From Roseofilum halophilum BLCC-M91 (GTDB taxonomy: Bacteria > Cyanobacteriota > Cyanobacteriia > Cyanobacteriales > Desertifilaceae), in NCBI RefSeq assembly GCF_030068445.1, contig NZ_JAQPOK010000094.1, positions 1 through 42,905 of the forward strand: a DNA stretch of 42,905 nt. Direction: 5' to 3'. The notes under the pieces were generated by a model. The model ran no database searches. It worked only from the letters and a program-made list of their open reading frames with translations, and was not told the origin of the DNA. Made by a program: the position numbers and the translations under genes. Shown here in pieces: positions 8,963-17,137 of the stretch (its first letter is position 1; each line of letters starts with the position of its first letter).

Positions 8963-10102
8963 TCAAGCCGATAATCTAGCCTCCGGTAAAATCAGCATCG
9001 CATCCCCAAAGGAATAAAAGCGATATTTTTGGGCGATCGCCTCCTGATATAACTGTAGGAGTCGCGATCGACCCACCAAAGCACTCACCAACATCAACAA
9101 ACTCGAACGCGGCAAATGGAAATTCGTAATCAACCCCTCAACCACCTGCCACTCATACCCCGGATAAATAAACAAATCCGTCTTTCCATAAAACCCCGAT
9201 TCACCACCCGATGTAGGGGCAGGTTTCAAACCTGCCCCTACAGAACCTGCCCCTACAGAACCTGCCCCTACAGAAGCCGCCCCTTCCAACGCCCTCACCG
9301 AAGTCGTCCCCACCGCAATCACCCGTCCGCCCCGCTCTTTAGCCTCCCGTACCTTCCGCCAAGTCTCCCCAGACACCTCCAACCACTCCTGATGCATCTG
9401 ATGGGTGCGAATATCTGCCACCTCCACCGGGCGAAACGTCCCCACCCCCACATGCAACGTCACCATCGCCCGCTCGATCCCCAGCCGATCCAACTCCTCC
9501 AACAACCGGGGCGTAAAATGCAAACCCGCCGTCGGCGCAGCCACCGAACCCGCCGCCTGTGCATACACCGTCTGATACTGATCCGGCACAGCTTGCGTAT
9601 CCGTCACATAGGGCGGAAACGGCACATGACCATAATCATCCAATAGATCCTGTAACTGGCGATCGCCAGATAACTCAAACTCCAAAAACCGTCCCCCAGT
9701 CTCCTCATCCGTCCCCCGAATCTTCGCCTTTAATGGCGGTAAATGGCGATCGCCATGGGCAGAAAACTCAACCACCGCCCCCGGTTTCAACCGTCGCCCC
9801 GGCTTCACCAGAGCCAACCACACCTGACGCTCCACCCTCTCCAGCAGCAACGCCTCCATCTCCATCCCCGTAGACTTACGGCCATACAACCGCGCCGGAA
9901 TCACCCGCGTATTATTCATCACCAACAAATCCCCAGGCCGTAACCATTCAGGCAACTGACGAAATACCCCATGATGACACCCCACCGGAGAATCCACCAC
10001 CAACAACCGCGAGTTATCCCTAGGACTCACCGGATTTTGGGCAATATACTCCCCTGGCAGAACATAATCATATCCATCCAACTCATAATCCTGAGCATTC
10101 AT
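8963..10102 (-). CDS. queA: S-adenosylmethionine:tRNA ribosyltransferase-isomerase (QueA)
   Basis: Transfers and isomerises the ribosyl moiety of AdoMet onto 7-aminomethyl-7-deazaguanosine at the wobble base of tRNA, making epoxyqueuosine. Family motifs seen: YDYVLPGEYIAQNP near the start, LLVMNNTRVIPARL, GHVPFPPYV, AAPTAGLHFT, THQMHQEWLEV, GKTDLFIYPGYEW and LITNFHLPRSSLLMLVSAL, then YRFYSFGDAMLI near the end. ATG 10102 follows a purine-rich GAGGGCGGGG tract; ATG 10123 in the same frame would add seven residues. About 27 residues of low complexity (S-VGAG units ending in VGAGLKPAPT) sit just before GKTDLFIYPG, encoded by the palindromic repeat at 9213-9271. They fall between conserved blocks, likely a surface loop, so the enzyme may still work. 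Confidence 0.95.
   Translation of the reverse strand: MNAQDYELDGYDYVLPGEYIAQNPVSPRDNSRLLVVDSPVGCHHGVFRQLPEWLRPGDLLVMNNTRVIPARLYGRKSTGMEMEALLLERVERQVWLALVKPGRRLKPGAVVEFSAHGDRHLPPLKAKIRGTDEETGGRFLEFELSGDRQLQDLLDDYGHVPFPPYVTDTQAVPDQYQTVYAQAAGSVAAPTAGLHFTPRLLEELDRLGIERAMVTLHVGVGTFRPVEVADIRTHQMHQEWLEVSGETWRKVREAKERGGRVIAVGTTSVRALEGAASVGAGSVGAGSVGAGLKPAPTSGGESGFYGKTDLFIYPGYEWQVVEGLITNFHLPRSSLLMLVSALVGRSRLLQLYQEAIAQKYRFYSFGDAMLILPEARLSA
9213..9271 (-). repeat. REP-type palindrome with two extra half-units inside queA
   Basis: 9213-9241 is a perfect 29 bp palindrome: 14 bp arms (GTAGGGGCAGGTTT and its complement) around one base. Two half-units of 15 bp follow at 9242-9256 and 9257-9271 (AGAACCTGCCCCTAC on the plus strand), then a third decayed one. 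Read along queA the half-units come first and each adds SVGAG; the palindrome adds VGAGLKPAPT. The same 29 bp sequence recurs exactly at 41990-42018. Confidence 0.92.
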
Positions 10103-10304
10103 CGATCCCCGCCCTCGATCCATTACGACAATTCCAATTCAATCCAAACTCTTTTAAAATACCCTATTCCCCCATCTCCCCATCTCCCCACCCAAATTGG
10201 GGGAATCTACCCAGGTAACATCGGGGAACTCTCCCCTACTCATGATCCCCGCTAACCAGAGAAAATGAAACTGTAGCATTTGCTAGGTTAACAGGGAAAA
10301 ATTT

Positions 10305-10694
10305 ATGGACTATCTTTACTACCTCGCGAATGCCAGCTTAACCCTCCGGATTATTGAATATCTAAACCTTTCACCTCAATTCCAGGTCGATTTTGTTACC
10401 GTTATTCATCAAATCGATGGTTGGGTCATCCGGATCAAGCTGGCCCGAGAACTCGACACCCAAGAAGCAGGGAACTTTCGTTCTGTTCTCAACGAATTAG
10501 GATTTGCTTATCAACCAGAGATCCGGGTGCAAATGGCCTTATGGAGTCTGGAAACCGGCCAATCTCCCACCCATGTCATGCGTCGCTACCAGGTGGCCGT
10601 CGTATCCCATGGAAAACCCAAACGTATCGAAATAGAAACCTTTCGCAAACAATTTGTGATGGGATTAGGCTATTGTCCAGAAACTTTAGCCTAA
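10305..10694 (+). CDS. Hypothetical protein, 129 residues
   Basis: ATG 10305 with a weak upstream AGGG. I do not recognise the family. The sequence looks like a compact soluble alpha/beta protein, without signal peptide or membrane segment: MDYLYYLANASLTLRIIEYL, then a segment resembling a beta-hairpin (FVTVIHQIDGWVIRIKLAR), then helices, ending in FRKQFVMGLGYCPETLA. Divergent from queA, upstream of the RTX gene but separated from it by a promoter. Even codon use and the absence of an alternative frame support a real gene. Confidence 0.6.
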   Translation: MDYLYYLANASLTLRIIEYLNLSPQFQVDFVTVIHQIDGWVIRIKLARELDTQEAGNFRSVLNELGFAYQPEIRVQMALWSLETGQSPTHVMRRYQVAVVSHGKPKRIEIETFRKQFVMGLGYCPETLA

Positions 10695-10819
10695 TTCCTA
10701 ACCAATCAACAACCTCAACAAGCTATAATGCAGCCAGCTATAAGAATACCTGATCAAAAAAATGAGTCTAGCCCCCTAAACATTTGCCTAGAAGGAATTT
10801 AAGAGATTCGTCAGGGGGA

Positions 10820-10851
10820 TTGACACAGTTCAGGGAGACTACTGCTATAAT
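10820..10851 (+). promoter_or_regulatory. Promoter of the RTX-type gene
   Basis: Perfect TTGACA at 10820-10825 and perfect TATAAT at 10846-10851, but 20 bases apart rather than the usual 16-18. The predicted start of transcription is near 10858, giving a leader of about 44 nt that includes a strong ribosome binding site (GAGGAG at 10887-10892, 9 bases before ATG 10902). Confidence 0.55.
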
Positions 10852-10901
10852 CTTCTAGGCGTACACCATAACCATAGCCATAGAGTGAGGAGTGACTGAT
10901 T

Positions 10902-11912
10902 ATGGTATTTATACCCGGTACTGTTCCCGTTCCGTCTCCTGGGCCCTTTCAGCCCGCTGTATCTGCACCTAATTTACCCGGTTTACCCGGCACGATTCCT
11001 GTACCTCCCTTCCCAACTGGTACAATTCCCACCGTTTTAACCAACGATCCCACAGGGGTTAATGGCCTATCTCGGATCGTTGCTACCCCAACGCCTCCTG
11101 GTTTAGTTAACCCTCCGATTACAGCACCCGTTAATGACTATGTGAGTCTGTCGGGGAATTTTTCCAGCCCTCCGGGTGGACTCTGGATGCTTGAAGGTGA
11201 CGATACCGTAGTTGCTTCTGTAGGCAATCAACGGATCTTAGGTAACACAGGCAATGATGTCCTGTTTGGGGGTAATGACCAAGACAAACTAGCCGGTGGA
11301 CAAGGCAGTGATGCTCTTATTGGTGGCTTTGGCAAAGACTTACTCCTAGGAAACTTGGGTAGCGATCTTCTCGTGGGTAATGAAGATGAAGATACCTTAC
11401 GAGGCGGTCAAGGTAATGATGAACTAGAGGGCGGATCTGGAAACGACTGGCTGTTTGGTGACTTCGGTGTTGATGTACTGACCGGTGGCGATGGTTTCGA
11501 TACGTTTGTCATCCGTGCCAATGAACCCAACCCCCTAGCCGGAGTTCAGTATGTGAATCCTAACTTGCCTCCTACCGATCCCGATTACGTGGTCTTCGAT
11601 CCAGGTATTGGCCCCCTTGACCCAGGTAATCCTTTTGCTGCTGATGTGATTACAGATTTCAATCCCCAAGAAGATAAGTTGGGGCTTGATAATGGTGTAG
11701 TCTATGCTAACCTCAGATTTGATACCGGTCAAAACATTACTGGAGGTTCCTCGAACGATACAGTGATCTACAACAACCTGACCAACAATGTACTGGCTGT
11801 ACTGGCAGACTATGACTTGGGTATCAATAGCTTTGATGTGATTACCCTAACTTCGTTCCAACAAAATCTGGGATCTGATTTCTTTGGCCCCTTTATTGAT
11901 GGGGTAGTGTAG
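10902..11912 (+). CDS. RTX (hemolysin-type) calcium-binding repeat protein
   Basis: 336 residues. Residues 1-90 are Pro-rich without a Sec signal. About ten consecutive nonapeptides of GGxGxDxLx type occupy ~108-200 (GNTGNDVLF, GGNDQDKLA, GGQGSDALI, ... GGDGFDTFVI), the calcium-binding beta-roll of RTX proteins. The remaining ~135 residues contain DVITDFNPQEDKLGLDNG, a block common after RTX repeats, and end FFGPFIDGVV. RTX proteins are normally exported by type I secretion using a C-terminal signal; none of the transporter genes is in this window. Own promoter, strong ribosome binding site and terminator make it a single-gene unit, plausibly well expressed as a secreted or surface protein. 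Confidence 0.88.
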   Translation: MVFIPGTVPVPSPGPFQPAVSAPNLPGLPGTIPVPPFPTGTIPTVLTNDPTGVNGLSRIVATPTPPGLVNPPITAPVNDYVSLSGNFSSPPGGLWMLEGDDTVVASVGNQRILGNTGNDVLFGGNDQDKLAGGQGSDALIGGFGKDLLLGNLGSDLLVGNEDEDTLRGGQGNDELEGGSGNDWLFGDFGVDVLTGGDGFDTFVIRANEPNPLAGVQYVNPNLPPTDPDYVVFDPGIGPLDPGNPFAADVITDFNPQEDKLGLDNGVVYANLRFDTGQNITGGSSNDTVIYNNLTNNVLAVLADYDLGINSFDVITLTSFQQNLGSDFFGPFIDGVV

Positions 11913-11953
11913 CTATTTCCTAGTAGCTATTCCCTAAATTAATTCCCATGAGC

Positions 11954-11988
11954 GGCTATCCTATTGATTTAGGATAGCCCTTTTTATT
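11954..11988 (+). terminator. Rho-independent terminator after the RTX gene
   Basis: Perfect 10 bp stem: GGCTATCCTA (11954-11963) and TAGGATAGCC (11970-11979), loop TTGATT, followed by CTTTTTATT. It lies 42 bp after the RTX stop codon. The stem ends next to the stop of the convergent cyclase gene (11990). Confidence 0.92.
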
Positions 11989-11989
11989 G

Positions 11990-13360
11990 TCATTTACCGA
12001 TTAAAAAATAGGTTTTTAGTTGGCCTTTGCCTTTGATGGGAATTTCTCCTCGTTCTTGAAATTGATATTTTCTTTTCAGTTTTTCATAAGTGGATTGACT
12101 GACCTGGATCGTGCCCGGTAAACCGTGGGATTCCATGCGACTGGCGGTGTTGACGGCATCTCCCCAAAGATCGTAACTAAATTTTTTTGTACCGATGACT
12201 CCGGCAACTACGGGGCCAGTATTGATGCCAATGCGGATTTGAAAGTGTTCTTGAGATTGGTGATTAAATTCTGCGATCGCAGCGATCATCTCTAAGGCCA
12301 TCTCGGCGATCGCCTCTGCATGATCGCTGCGCTCCATGGGAATTCCTCCAGCGACCATGTATGCATCGCCAATGGTCTTGATTTTCTCTAGATGGTGTTT
12401 TTCGGTGAGCGCATCGAAGCGGGAAAATATTTCGTTGAGCAGCTTGACTAATTCTGAAGGAGAATAGCGTTCGGCTAGTTGGGTAAACCCTACTAAGTCG
12501 GCAAACAGAATGGTGACTTCGGTAAAGCCATCGGCAATGGTAGCTTGGCCATTTTTCAGTTGGGAGGCGATCGCCTGGGGCAAAATGTTGAGGAGCAATA
12601 GCTCCGATTTTTCTTGCTCCTCATGCACTTGACAGAACATTTGATGAAAGGCTTGCATTACCGCACCTAACTCATCGGAGCGTTCGGTGGAGAAGGAATA
12701 AAATTGAGGCTTAACGCGAGGGCGATCGGGATGAGATAAGGCCTCTCCCGCCGCGATTAAATCATCTCGCAGGCGTAAAATAGGAATAATCACTGTTATC
12801 CCTAAAACCAATAAGGTCGAGGACGTGACTACGACAGCGATAATGATCACCAGCCCCAAAATCCGCCATTTATAGGCAGTCAATATCGGCTGAATGCGTT
12901 CGGCATTGTGGCGAGCCACTAAGGTATAGTCAGTGCCTAAATAGTCTCCAGACCAAGCTACATCATAGCGCAGTTGGCTCCAGGTGCGATCGCGGACAAT
13001 CAAATCCTGTTGGGTTTGCTCAAAGGAAATTTCCGGTAATTCCCCAAACTCAAAAACGACTTTTCCCCTGCGATCGTAAATCGTAATCCCCACAATAATC
13101 GAATCTTTGGTTAAGGTTTCTACCTTTTGATAAAACTCTGAACCGGTATCCATTTCCAGGTAGCTCAAACGAACAATCGAATCAATAATGGCCCAAGAAA
13201 CTTCTTCAAGTTGTCTTAACTCTTGTCGTTCTTGCCGATAATAGGACGGAATTAAAATAATCCCTTCGATGGCCATTAAACTGACAAACACCCAACTCGC
13301 AATTTTACGGGATAACTGAGCGCTTAAAAGGTGGACTAGGGTCGAAAACCGCATAGACAT
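11990..13360 (-). CDS. Membrane adenylate cyclase with short sensor domain
   Basis: 456 residues from ATG 13358-13360. TM1 ~20-40, an extracytoplasmic region of ~120 residues (41-160) with no recognised family, TM2 ~165-193, HAMP-like linker ~194-245, then a class III catalytic domain ~280-455. Metal ligands are seen in FADLVGF and IKTIGDAYM; Lys in LEKIKTIGD and Asp in SYDLWGDAVNTASRM indicate ATP as substrate. The linker LLLNILPQAIASQLK before the catalytic domain matches the one in the cyclase at 3827. The smaller sensor suggests a different input but the same output, cAMP. Confidence 0.9.
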   Translation of the reverse strand: MSMRFSTLVHLLSAQLSRKIASWVFVSLMAIEGIILIPSYYRQERQELRQLEEVSWAIIDSIVRLSYLEMDTGSEFYQKVETLTKDSIIVGITIYDRRGKVVFEFGELPEISFEQTQQDLIVRDRTWSQLRYDVAWSGDYLGTDYTLVARHNAERIQPILTAYKWRILGLVIIIAVVVTSSTLLVLGITVIIPILRLRDDLIAAGEALSHPDRPRVKPQFYSFSTERSDELGAVMQAFHQMFCQVHEEQEKSELLLLNILPQAIASQLKNGQATIADGFTEVTILFADLVGFTQLAERYSPSELVKLLNEIFSRFDALTEKHHLEKIKTIGDAYMVAGGIPMERSDHAEAIAEMALEMIAAIAEFNHQSQEHFQIRIGINTGPVVAGVIGTKKFSYDLWGDAVNTASRMESHGLPGTIQVSQSTYEKLKRKYQFQERGEIPIKGKGQLKTYFLIGK

Positions 13361-13407
13361 CCGTGTTTACAAATACTGGAAAATGGCATCGATGCATGTT
13401 ATGGGGT

Positions 13408-14586
13408 CTAAAGATCCTCCCAAGTCTGTTGGAGATCTAGATTACGCGACGATCGCATCATCTCCACAAATTCCTCTGAAGTGATCGCCTGTTCCACGGG
13501 CCAAACTCCCGGTTTTTTGAGCCTTCCATTCCCGATCCACTCGGCTAAGACTCCTGTACCACATCCGGCGGCGATCGCCGTGTGAGGATGGTAAAATCGG
13601 CTCTGATAGCTTGCCCGTTGAGAGTCTTTCTCTCCTTCGACTTCAACGATCATCACAATACCGACCCCAGAAAAGCGATCGCTAACCTGGGTCATGCGAT
13701 AACTAATTTGCGAGAGTCCTTCGATAACGAAGGGATGATGAATCCAAGATGGGGGCAATTTAGCCATTAAAGCGGTTAAACGGTTGTAAATATCCGGTGC
13801 AGAACCAAACTTCGTAATCACATTCTGCACGGGGAAACTTTCCGCTATTGTCCAAGCTTCCGGCACATCGTACCAATAGACTCCCAGAGCATTAAATGGG
13901 GGGCCAAAATCGATGATTTGGCGATCGCTGTAGGGTTCGAGAGTTTGCCATTTTCCCCCGATCCAGGCTAAAAACGGGTGTTGCAGACCCAAAAACGTTG
14001 TCCGCATCACCGTTACCCCTGCACCTCCAGACCCTCCCACAGCATAATACAGGCGAATCGTTTCTACCCGGTCGAATCCGTCTACCCCTTGCCGCACCAT
14101 GCCATTAGAAATGCCCGGAAACACCCCCGTATTCACAATAGCCGTAATTCCCGCCTCTTGTGCTGCGGGGGCTAACTCCAGTGCTTTTTGGGTAAAGGAG
14201 CGATGATCGCTGACATCCAGATAATCTACACCCTGTTCAATACAACTCTTGAGGACTCTAGCATCCCGATGGTGAAATGGCCCCGCGCAATGAATCACCA
14301 GTTGACTTTGGGCGATCGCCTTTTGGAGTTGTTCCCGGTTCCCTAAATCCAGGGGCAAAAATTCCCCCATCAGATGGCGATCGCTCTTGGGACGCTGACG
14401 ACCTGTAACCACTAGCTTTGCGTCCATATGCTGTTGCAAATCCTGGGCCACATGATGGCCAATTCTTCCCGTTCCTCCAATAATTAAAATCTGATTTTTA
14501 GCCAACACCTTCACCTCAATGGGTTTTGAACTCCTGACCCTTTCTGGGGAAAGGGTATTAACCATGATATGATATTGGGTTGGCAT
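13408..14586 (-). CDS. Saccharopine dehydrogenase-like NAD(P)-binding protein
   Basis: 392 residues. A Rossmann fold starts at ~31 with ILIIGGTGRIG, and the following segment VVTGRQRP probably contacts the cofactor phosphate. LVIHCAGPFHHRDARVLKSC and GVDYLDVSDH are typical of the saccharopine dehydrogenase NADP-binding family. The true substrate of these family members is mostly unknown; lysine metabolism should not be assumed. There are no membrane segments. Divergent from agrE/argZ, with a repeat-rich 214 bp region between them; a role in amino acid metabolism is possible but only suggested by that position. ATG 14586 and ATG 14565 are both possible starts. Confidence 0.8.
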   Translation of the reverse strand: MPTQYHIMVNTLSPERVRSSKPIEVKVLAKNQILIIGGTGRIGHHVAQDLQQHMDAKLVVTGRQRPKSDRHLMGEFLPLDLGNREQLQKAIAQSQLVIHCAGPFHHRDARVLKSCIEQGVDYLDVSDHRSFTQKALELAPAAQEAGITAIVNTGVFPGISNGMVRQGVDGFDRVETIRLYYAVGGSGGAGVTVMRTTFLGLQHPFLAWIGGKWQTLEPYSDRQIIDFGPPFNALGVYWYDVPEAWTIAESFPVQNVITKFGSAPDIYNRLTALMAKLPPSWIHHPFVIEGLSQISYRMTQVSDRFSGVGIVMIVEVEGEKDSQRASYQSRFYHPHTAIAAGCGTGVLAEWIGNGRLKKPGVWPVEQAITSEEFVEMMRSSRNLDLQQTWEDL

Positions 14587-14610
14587 AAGGCTTGACCATA
14601 ACTTGGAATG

Positions 14611-14685
14611 CCCTCTCCCTATATCCCTCTCCCACAGGAGAGGGACTTCTGCTCCCCTTCTCCCGTGGGAGAAGGGGCTGGGGGA
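14611..14685. repeat. Dispersed double-hairpin repeat element
   Basis: Two adjacent perfect inverted repeats: 9 bp arms TCCCTCTCC/GGAGAGGGA (14624-14632 and 14637-14645, loop CACA), and 11 bp arms CCCCTTCTCCC/GGGAGAAGGGG (14654-14664 and 14667-14677, loop GT), bordered by CCCTCTCCCT and CTGGGGGATGAGGGG. This arrangement is a well-known intergenic repeat found in many bacterial genomes. It lies in the divergent promoter region of the saccharopine-dehydrogenase-like gene and agrE/argZ. Confidence 0.8.
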
Positions 14686-14697
14686 TGAGGGGAAAGT

Positions 14698-14717
14698 ATG
14701 TCGGCTGTCACCGACAT
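14698..14717. promoter_or_regulatory. Dyad ATGTCGG-N6-CCGACAT upstream of agrE/argZ
   Basis: A perfect 7 bp inverted repeat with a 6-base centre (CTGTCA), 84 bp before the agrE/argZ start. The spacing suits a homodimeric repressor or activator site. No regulator is identified, and no exact NtcA consensus was noticed in this gap. Confidence 0.35.
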
Positions 14718-14800
14718 GAACGCGACTGATTGAAAAATGCTATAGCAACTTCAAGAAGACGCAAAATCCTGAAAGCCTCTACCCTATCTTAAATTGAATT

Positions 14801-16909
14801 ATGACTGATCCAATTCGCTTTTTAATGTGCGCTCCTGACCACTATGACGTGGATTATGTAATTAATCCCTGGATGGAAGGAAATATTCACAAATCCTCTC
14901 GTTCTTTAGCGGTAGAACAATGGGAAAAACTTCACCATATTATTAAAGACCATGCCATTGTTGAGTTAGTCAAACCCGAACAGGGATGGCCGGATATGGT
15001 ATTTACCGCTAATGCCGGTTTGGTGCTGGGTAAGGATGTTGTCCTCAGCCGATTTTATCACCCGGAACGACAAGGTGAAGAACCCCATTTTAAGAGTTGG
15101 TTTGAATCTCAAGGATTTACGGTACATGAATTACCCAAAGATGTGCCCTTTGAAGGAGCAGGAGATGCCCTGTTTGATCGGGAAGGACGCTGGTTATGGG
15201 CTGGGTATGGATTTCGGTCTGAATTGGATGCTCATCCGGCGATCGCCGAATGGTTAGATGTGGAAGTTCTTTCCTTACGGTTAATGGATGAGCGCTTCTA
15301 TCACCTGGATACTTGTTTTTGTCCCTTAACCGGGGGCTATCTACTCTATTATCCGGCTGCCTTTGATGGCTATTCTAATCGCCTGATTGAAATGCGGGTT
15401 CCGGCAGAAAAACGGATTGCCATTAGTGAGCCAGATGCGGTAAATTTTGCCTGCAATGCGGTCAATATTAACGATATTGTCATTCTTAATAAAGCCACTA
15501 AGGAGTTACGCGATCGCCTAGAAGCAGTGGGTTACCGGGTGATAGAAACCCCATTAACCGAGTTTTTGAAAGCGGGGGGCGCATCGAAATGTTTGACGCT
15601 GCGGATTACGGAACCGGTACGCACGGAACTGCACGCCACCACTCAAATCGATACCCGCACCATTCATATGATGGGCCATTTGCTCGATGCGGGCTTGATG
15701 AACCGGGCGTTAGATTTGATCGTGGACGGGGGCGGTAGCTTCAAGGTTCTCAACTTCAATTTGGGCGAACAACGGCAAAGTCCCTCGGAAGCGGAGGTGA
15801 AAGTCTCTGCTCCTTCGGCGGAAGTGCTGGACGATATTATGTCCCAGTTGATTGATTTGGGGGCAGTGCCAGCGTCTGAAGATGAGCAAGAATCCTTGCG
15901 CGAGGCGGTTCCCCAACCGGGTGTTGCACCGGATGATTTCTATGTGAGTACCATTTATCCCACAGAAGTACGGATTCAGGGCACTTGGGTGAAGGTGCAA
16001 AACCAACGCATGGATGGATCGATCGCCGTTACCTATACGGATCAAGGGCCGGTGGCACAATGTAAATTAATTCGAGATTTGGCGATCGGTGAAGAGGTGA
16101 TTGTCGGTACTCGTGGTATCCGTACCCTGCATAAGGTGGAAAACCGAGACCAAAAAGCCTCTCAAGAGTTTAGCTTTATGAGCGGTGGAGTCTCCAGCGA
16201 GCGCCGCGTAGAATTAATGGTTGAGCAGGTGGCTTGGGAATTGCGCCATGTGCGAGATCAAGGCGGTAAAGTCGTCGTGACGGCTGGCCCGGTGGTGATT
16301 CATACTGGGGGAGGACAACACTTAGCCAGCTTAATCCGGGAAGGCTATGTGCAAGCACTGCTCGGCGGAAATGCGATCGCCGTTCATGATATCGAACAAG
16401 CGATGATGGGAACTTCCTTGGGTGTAGACATGAATCAAGGAGTCGCCGTACAAGGGGGGCATCGTCATCATCTGAAGGTGATTAATAAGATTCGTCGCTG
16501 TGGCAGCATCGCCCAAGCGGTAGAGTCTGGAGTGCTAACCAAAGGGGTGATGTACGAATGTGTCCGCAATCAAGTCCCCTTTGTCTTAGCCGGTTCCATC
16601 CGCGATGATGGCCCCTTACCCGATACTGAAACAGATATGATCGCGGCTCAACAGCAATATGCCGAACTCCTCAAAGGAGCAGATATGGTGCTGATGCTCT
16701 CATCAATGCTCCATTCCATCGGTGTCGGCAATATGACTCCTTCTGGGGTGAAAATGGTTTGTGTGGATATTAATCCGGCTGTCGTGACTAAATTGAGCGA
16801 TCGCGGTTCCTTAGAATCCATTGGTGTAGTCACCGATGTCGGCTTATTCCTAAGTCTCTTAGTCAACCAACTCCATCAACTCACCACCGTTTATCAAACC
16901 GTCTCGTAA
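14801..16909 (+). CDS. agrE: Bifunctional arginine dihydrolase / ornithine cyclodeaminase (AgrE/ArgZ)
   Basis: 702 residues. The N-terminal ~275 residues form an arginine dihydrolase that turns arginine into ornithine, ammonia and CO2. The residues reported as key in the Synechocystis enzyme ArgZ sit at the same numbers here: Asn71 (FTANAG), His168 (FYHLD) and Cys264 (ASKCL). Residues ~285-700 are the LOR/SDH-type domain reported in Anabaena AgrE to convert ornithine to proline and ammonia. It works in arginine breakdown, including nitrogen release from cyanophycin. Full length; the start is set by ATG 14801, matching the family N-terminus. Probably regulated by its own promoter in the 214 bp upstream gap. 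Confidence 0.95.
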   Translation: MTDPIRFLMCAPDHYDVDYVINPWMEGNIHKSSRSLAVEQWEKLHHIIKDHAIVELVKPEQGWPDMVFTANAGLVLGKDVVLSRFYHPERQGEEPHFKSWFESQGFTVHELPKDVPFEGAGDALFDREGRWLWAGYGFRSELDAHPAIAEWLDVEVLSLRLMDERFYHLDTCFCPLTGGYLLYYPAAFDGYSNRLIEMRVPAEKRIAISEPDAVNFACNAVNINDIVILNKATKELRDRLEAVGYRVIETPLTEFLKAGGASKCLTLRITEPVRTELHATTQIDTRTIHMMGHLLDAGLMNRALDLIVDGGGSFKVLNFNLGEQRQSPSEAEVKVSAPSAEVLDDIMSQLIDLGAVPASEDEQESLREAVPQPGVAPDDFYVSTIYPTEVRIQGTWVKVQNQRMDGSIAVTYTDQGPVAQCKLIRDLAIGEEVIVGTRGIRTLHKVENRDQKASQEFSFMSGGVSSERRVELMVEQVAWELRHVRDQGGKVVVTAGPVVIHTGGGQHLASLIREGYVQALLGGNAIAVHDIEQAMMGTSLGVDMNQGVAVQGGHRHHLKVINKIRRCGSIAQAVESGVLTKGVMYECVRNQVPFVLAGSIRDDGPLPDTETDMIAAQQQYAELLKGADMVLMLSSMLHSIGVGNMTPSGVKMVCVDINPAVVTKLSDRGSLESIGVVTDVGLFLSLLVNQLHQLTTVYQTVS

Positions 16910-16918
16910 CCTCAGCCC

Positions 16919-16943
16919 GTAGGGTGGGCAATGCCCACCCTAC
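16919..16943. repeat. 25 bp palindrome with GTAG/CTAC ends
   Basis: Perfect 12 bp arms (GTAGGGTGGGCA and its complement) around a single A, 10 bp after the agrE/argZ stop. It differs in core from the GTAGGGGCAGG family but has the same GTAG head. It may also act as a hairpin at the mRNA end, but no T-run follows. Confidence 0.85.
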
Positions 16944-16975
16944 CACTCTCCTGCTCTAGCGTAAAAAATGGTTTT

Positions 16976-17010
16976 CCCATTACCCATTACCCATTACCCA
17001 TTACCCATTA
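16976..17010. repeat. Heptanucleotide tandem repeat, CCCATTA x5
   Basis: Five exact CCCATTA units in the 228 bp gap between agrE/argZ and the ArsR-type gene. The rest of this gap (16910-17137) holds the palindrome at 16919 and no supported gene. Confidence 0.9.
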
Positions 17011-17137
17011 CCGCGCGAAGCGCTGTATATTCCCCACTCCCCATCTCACTCCTTCATGACCCTATTGCCATTGATCAATAAATTGCTACAATTTGAAGAA
17101 CAACTGCCCACTCATTGTCATTGATTATTTAACCAAC

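Noticed and set aside
9116-9646. Long open frame on the plus strand opposite queA
   Set aside because: It is the antisense of queA; its CPYRT repeats come from the palindrome half-units read backward.
10724-10729. A TATAAT after the 129-residue gene as a second promoter for the RTX gene
   Set aside because: No -35 element at suitable distance (ACCAAT at 17 bp) and a better promoter lies nearer the gene.
3827-13360. Guanylate rather than adenylate cyclase activity for the two class III cyclases
   Set aside because: Both have the Lys (EKIKTIGD) and Asp (YDLWGD) that bind adenine; guanylate cyclases have Glu and Cys or similar at these places.
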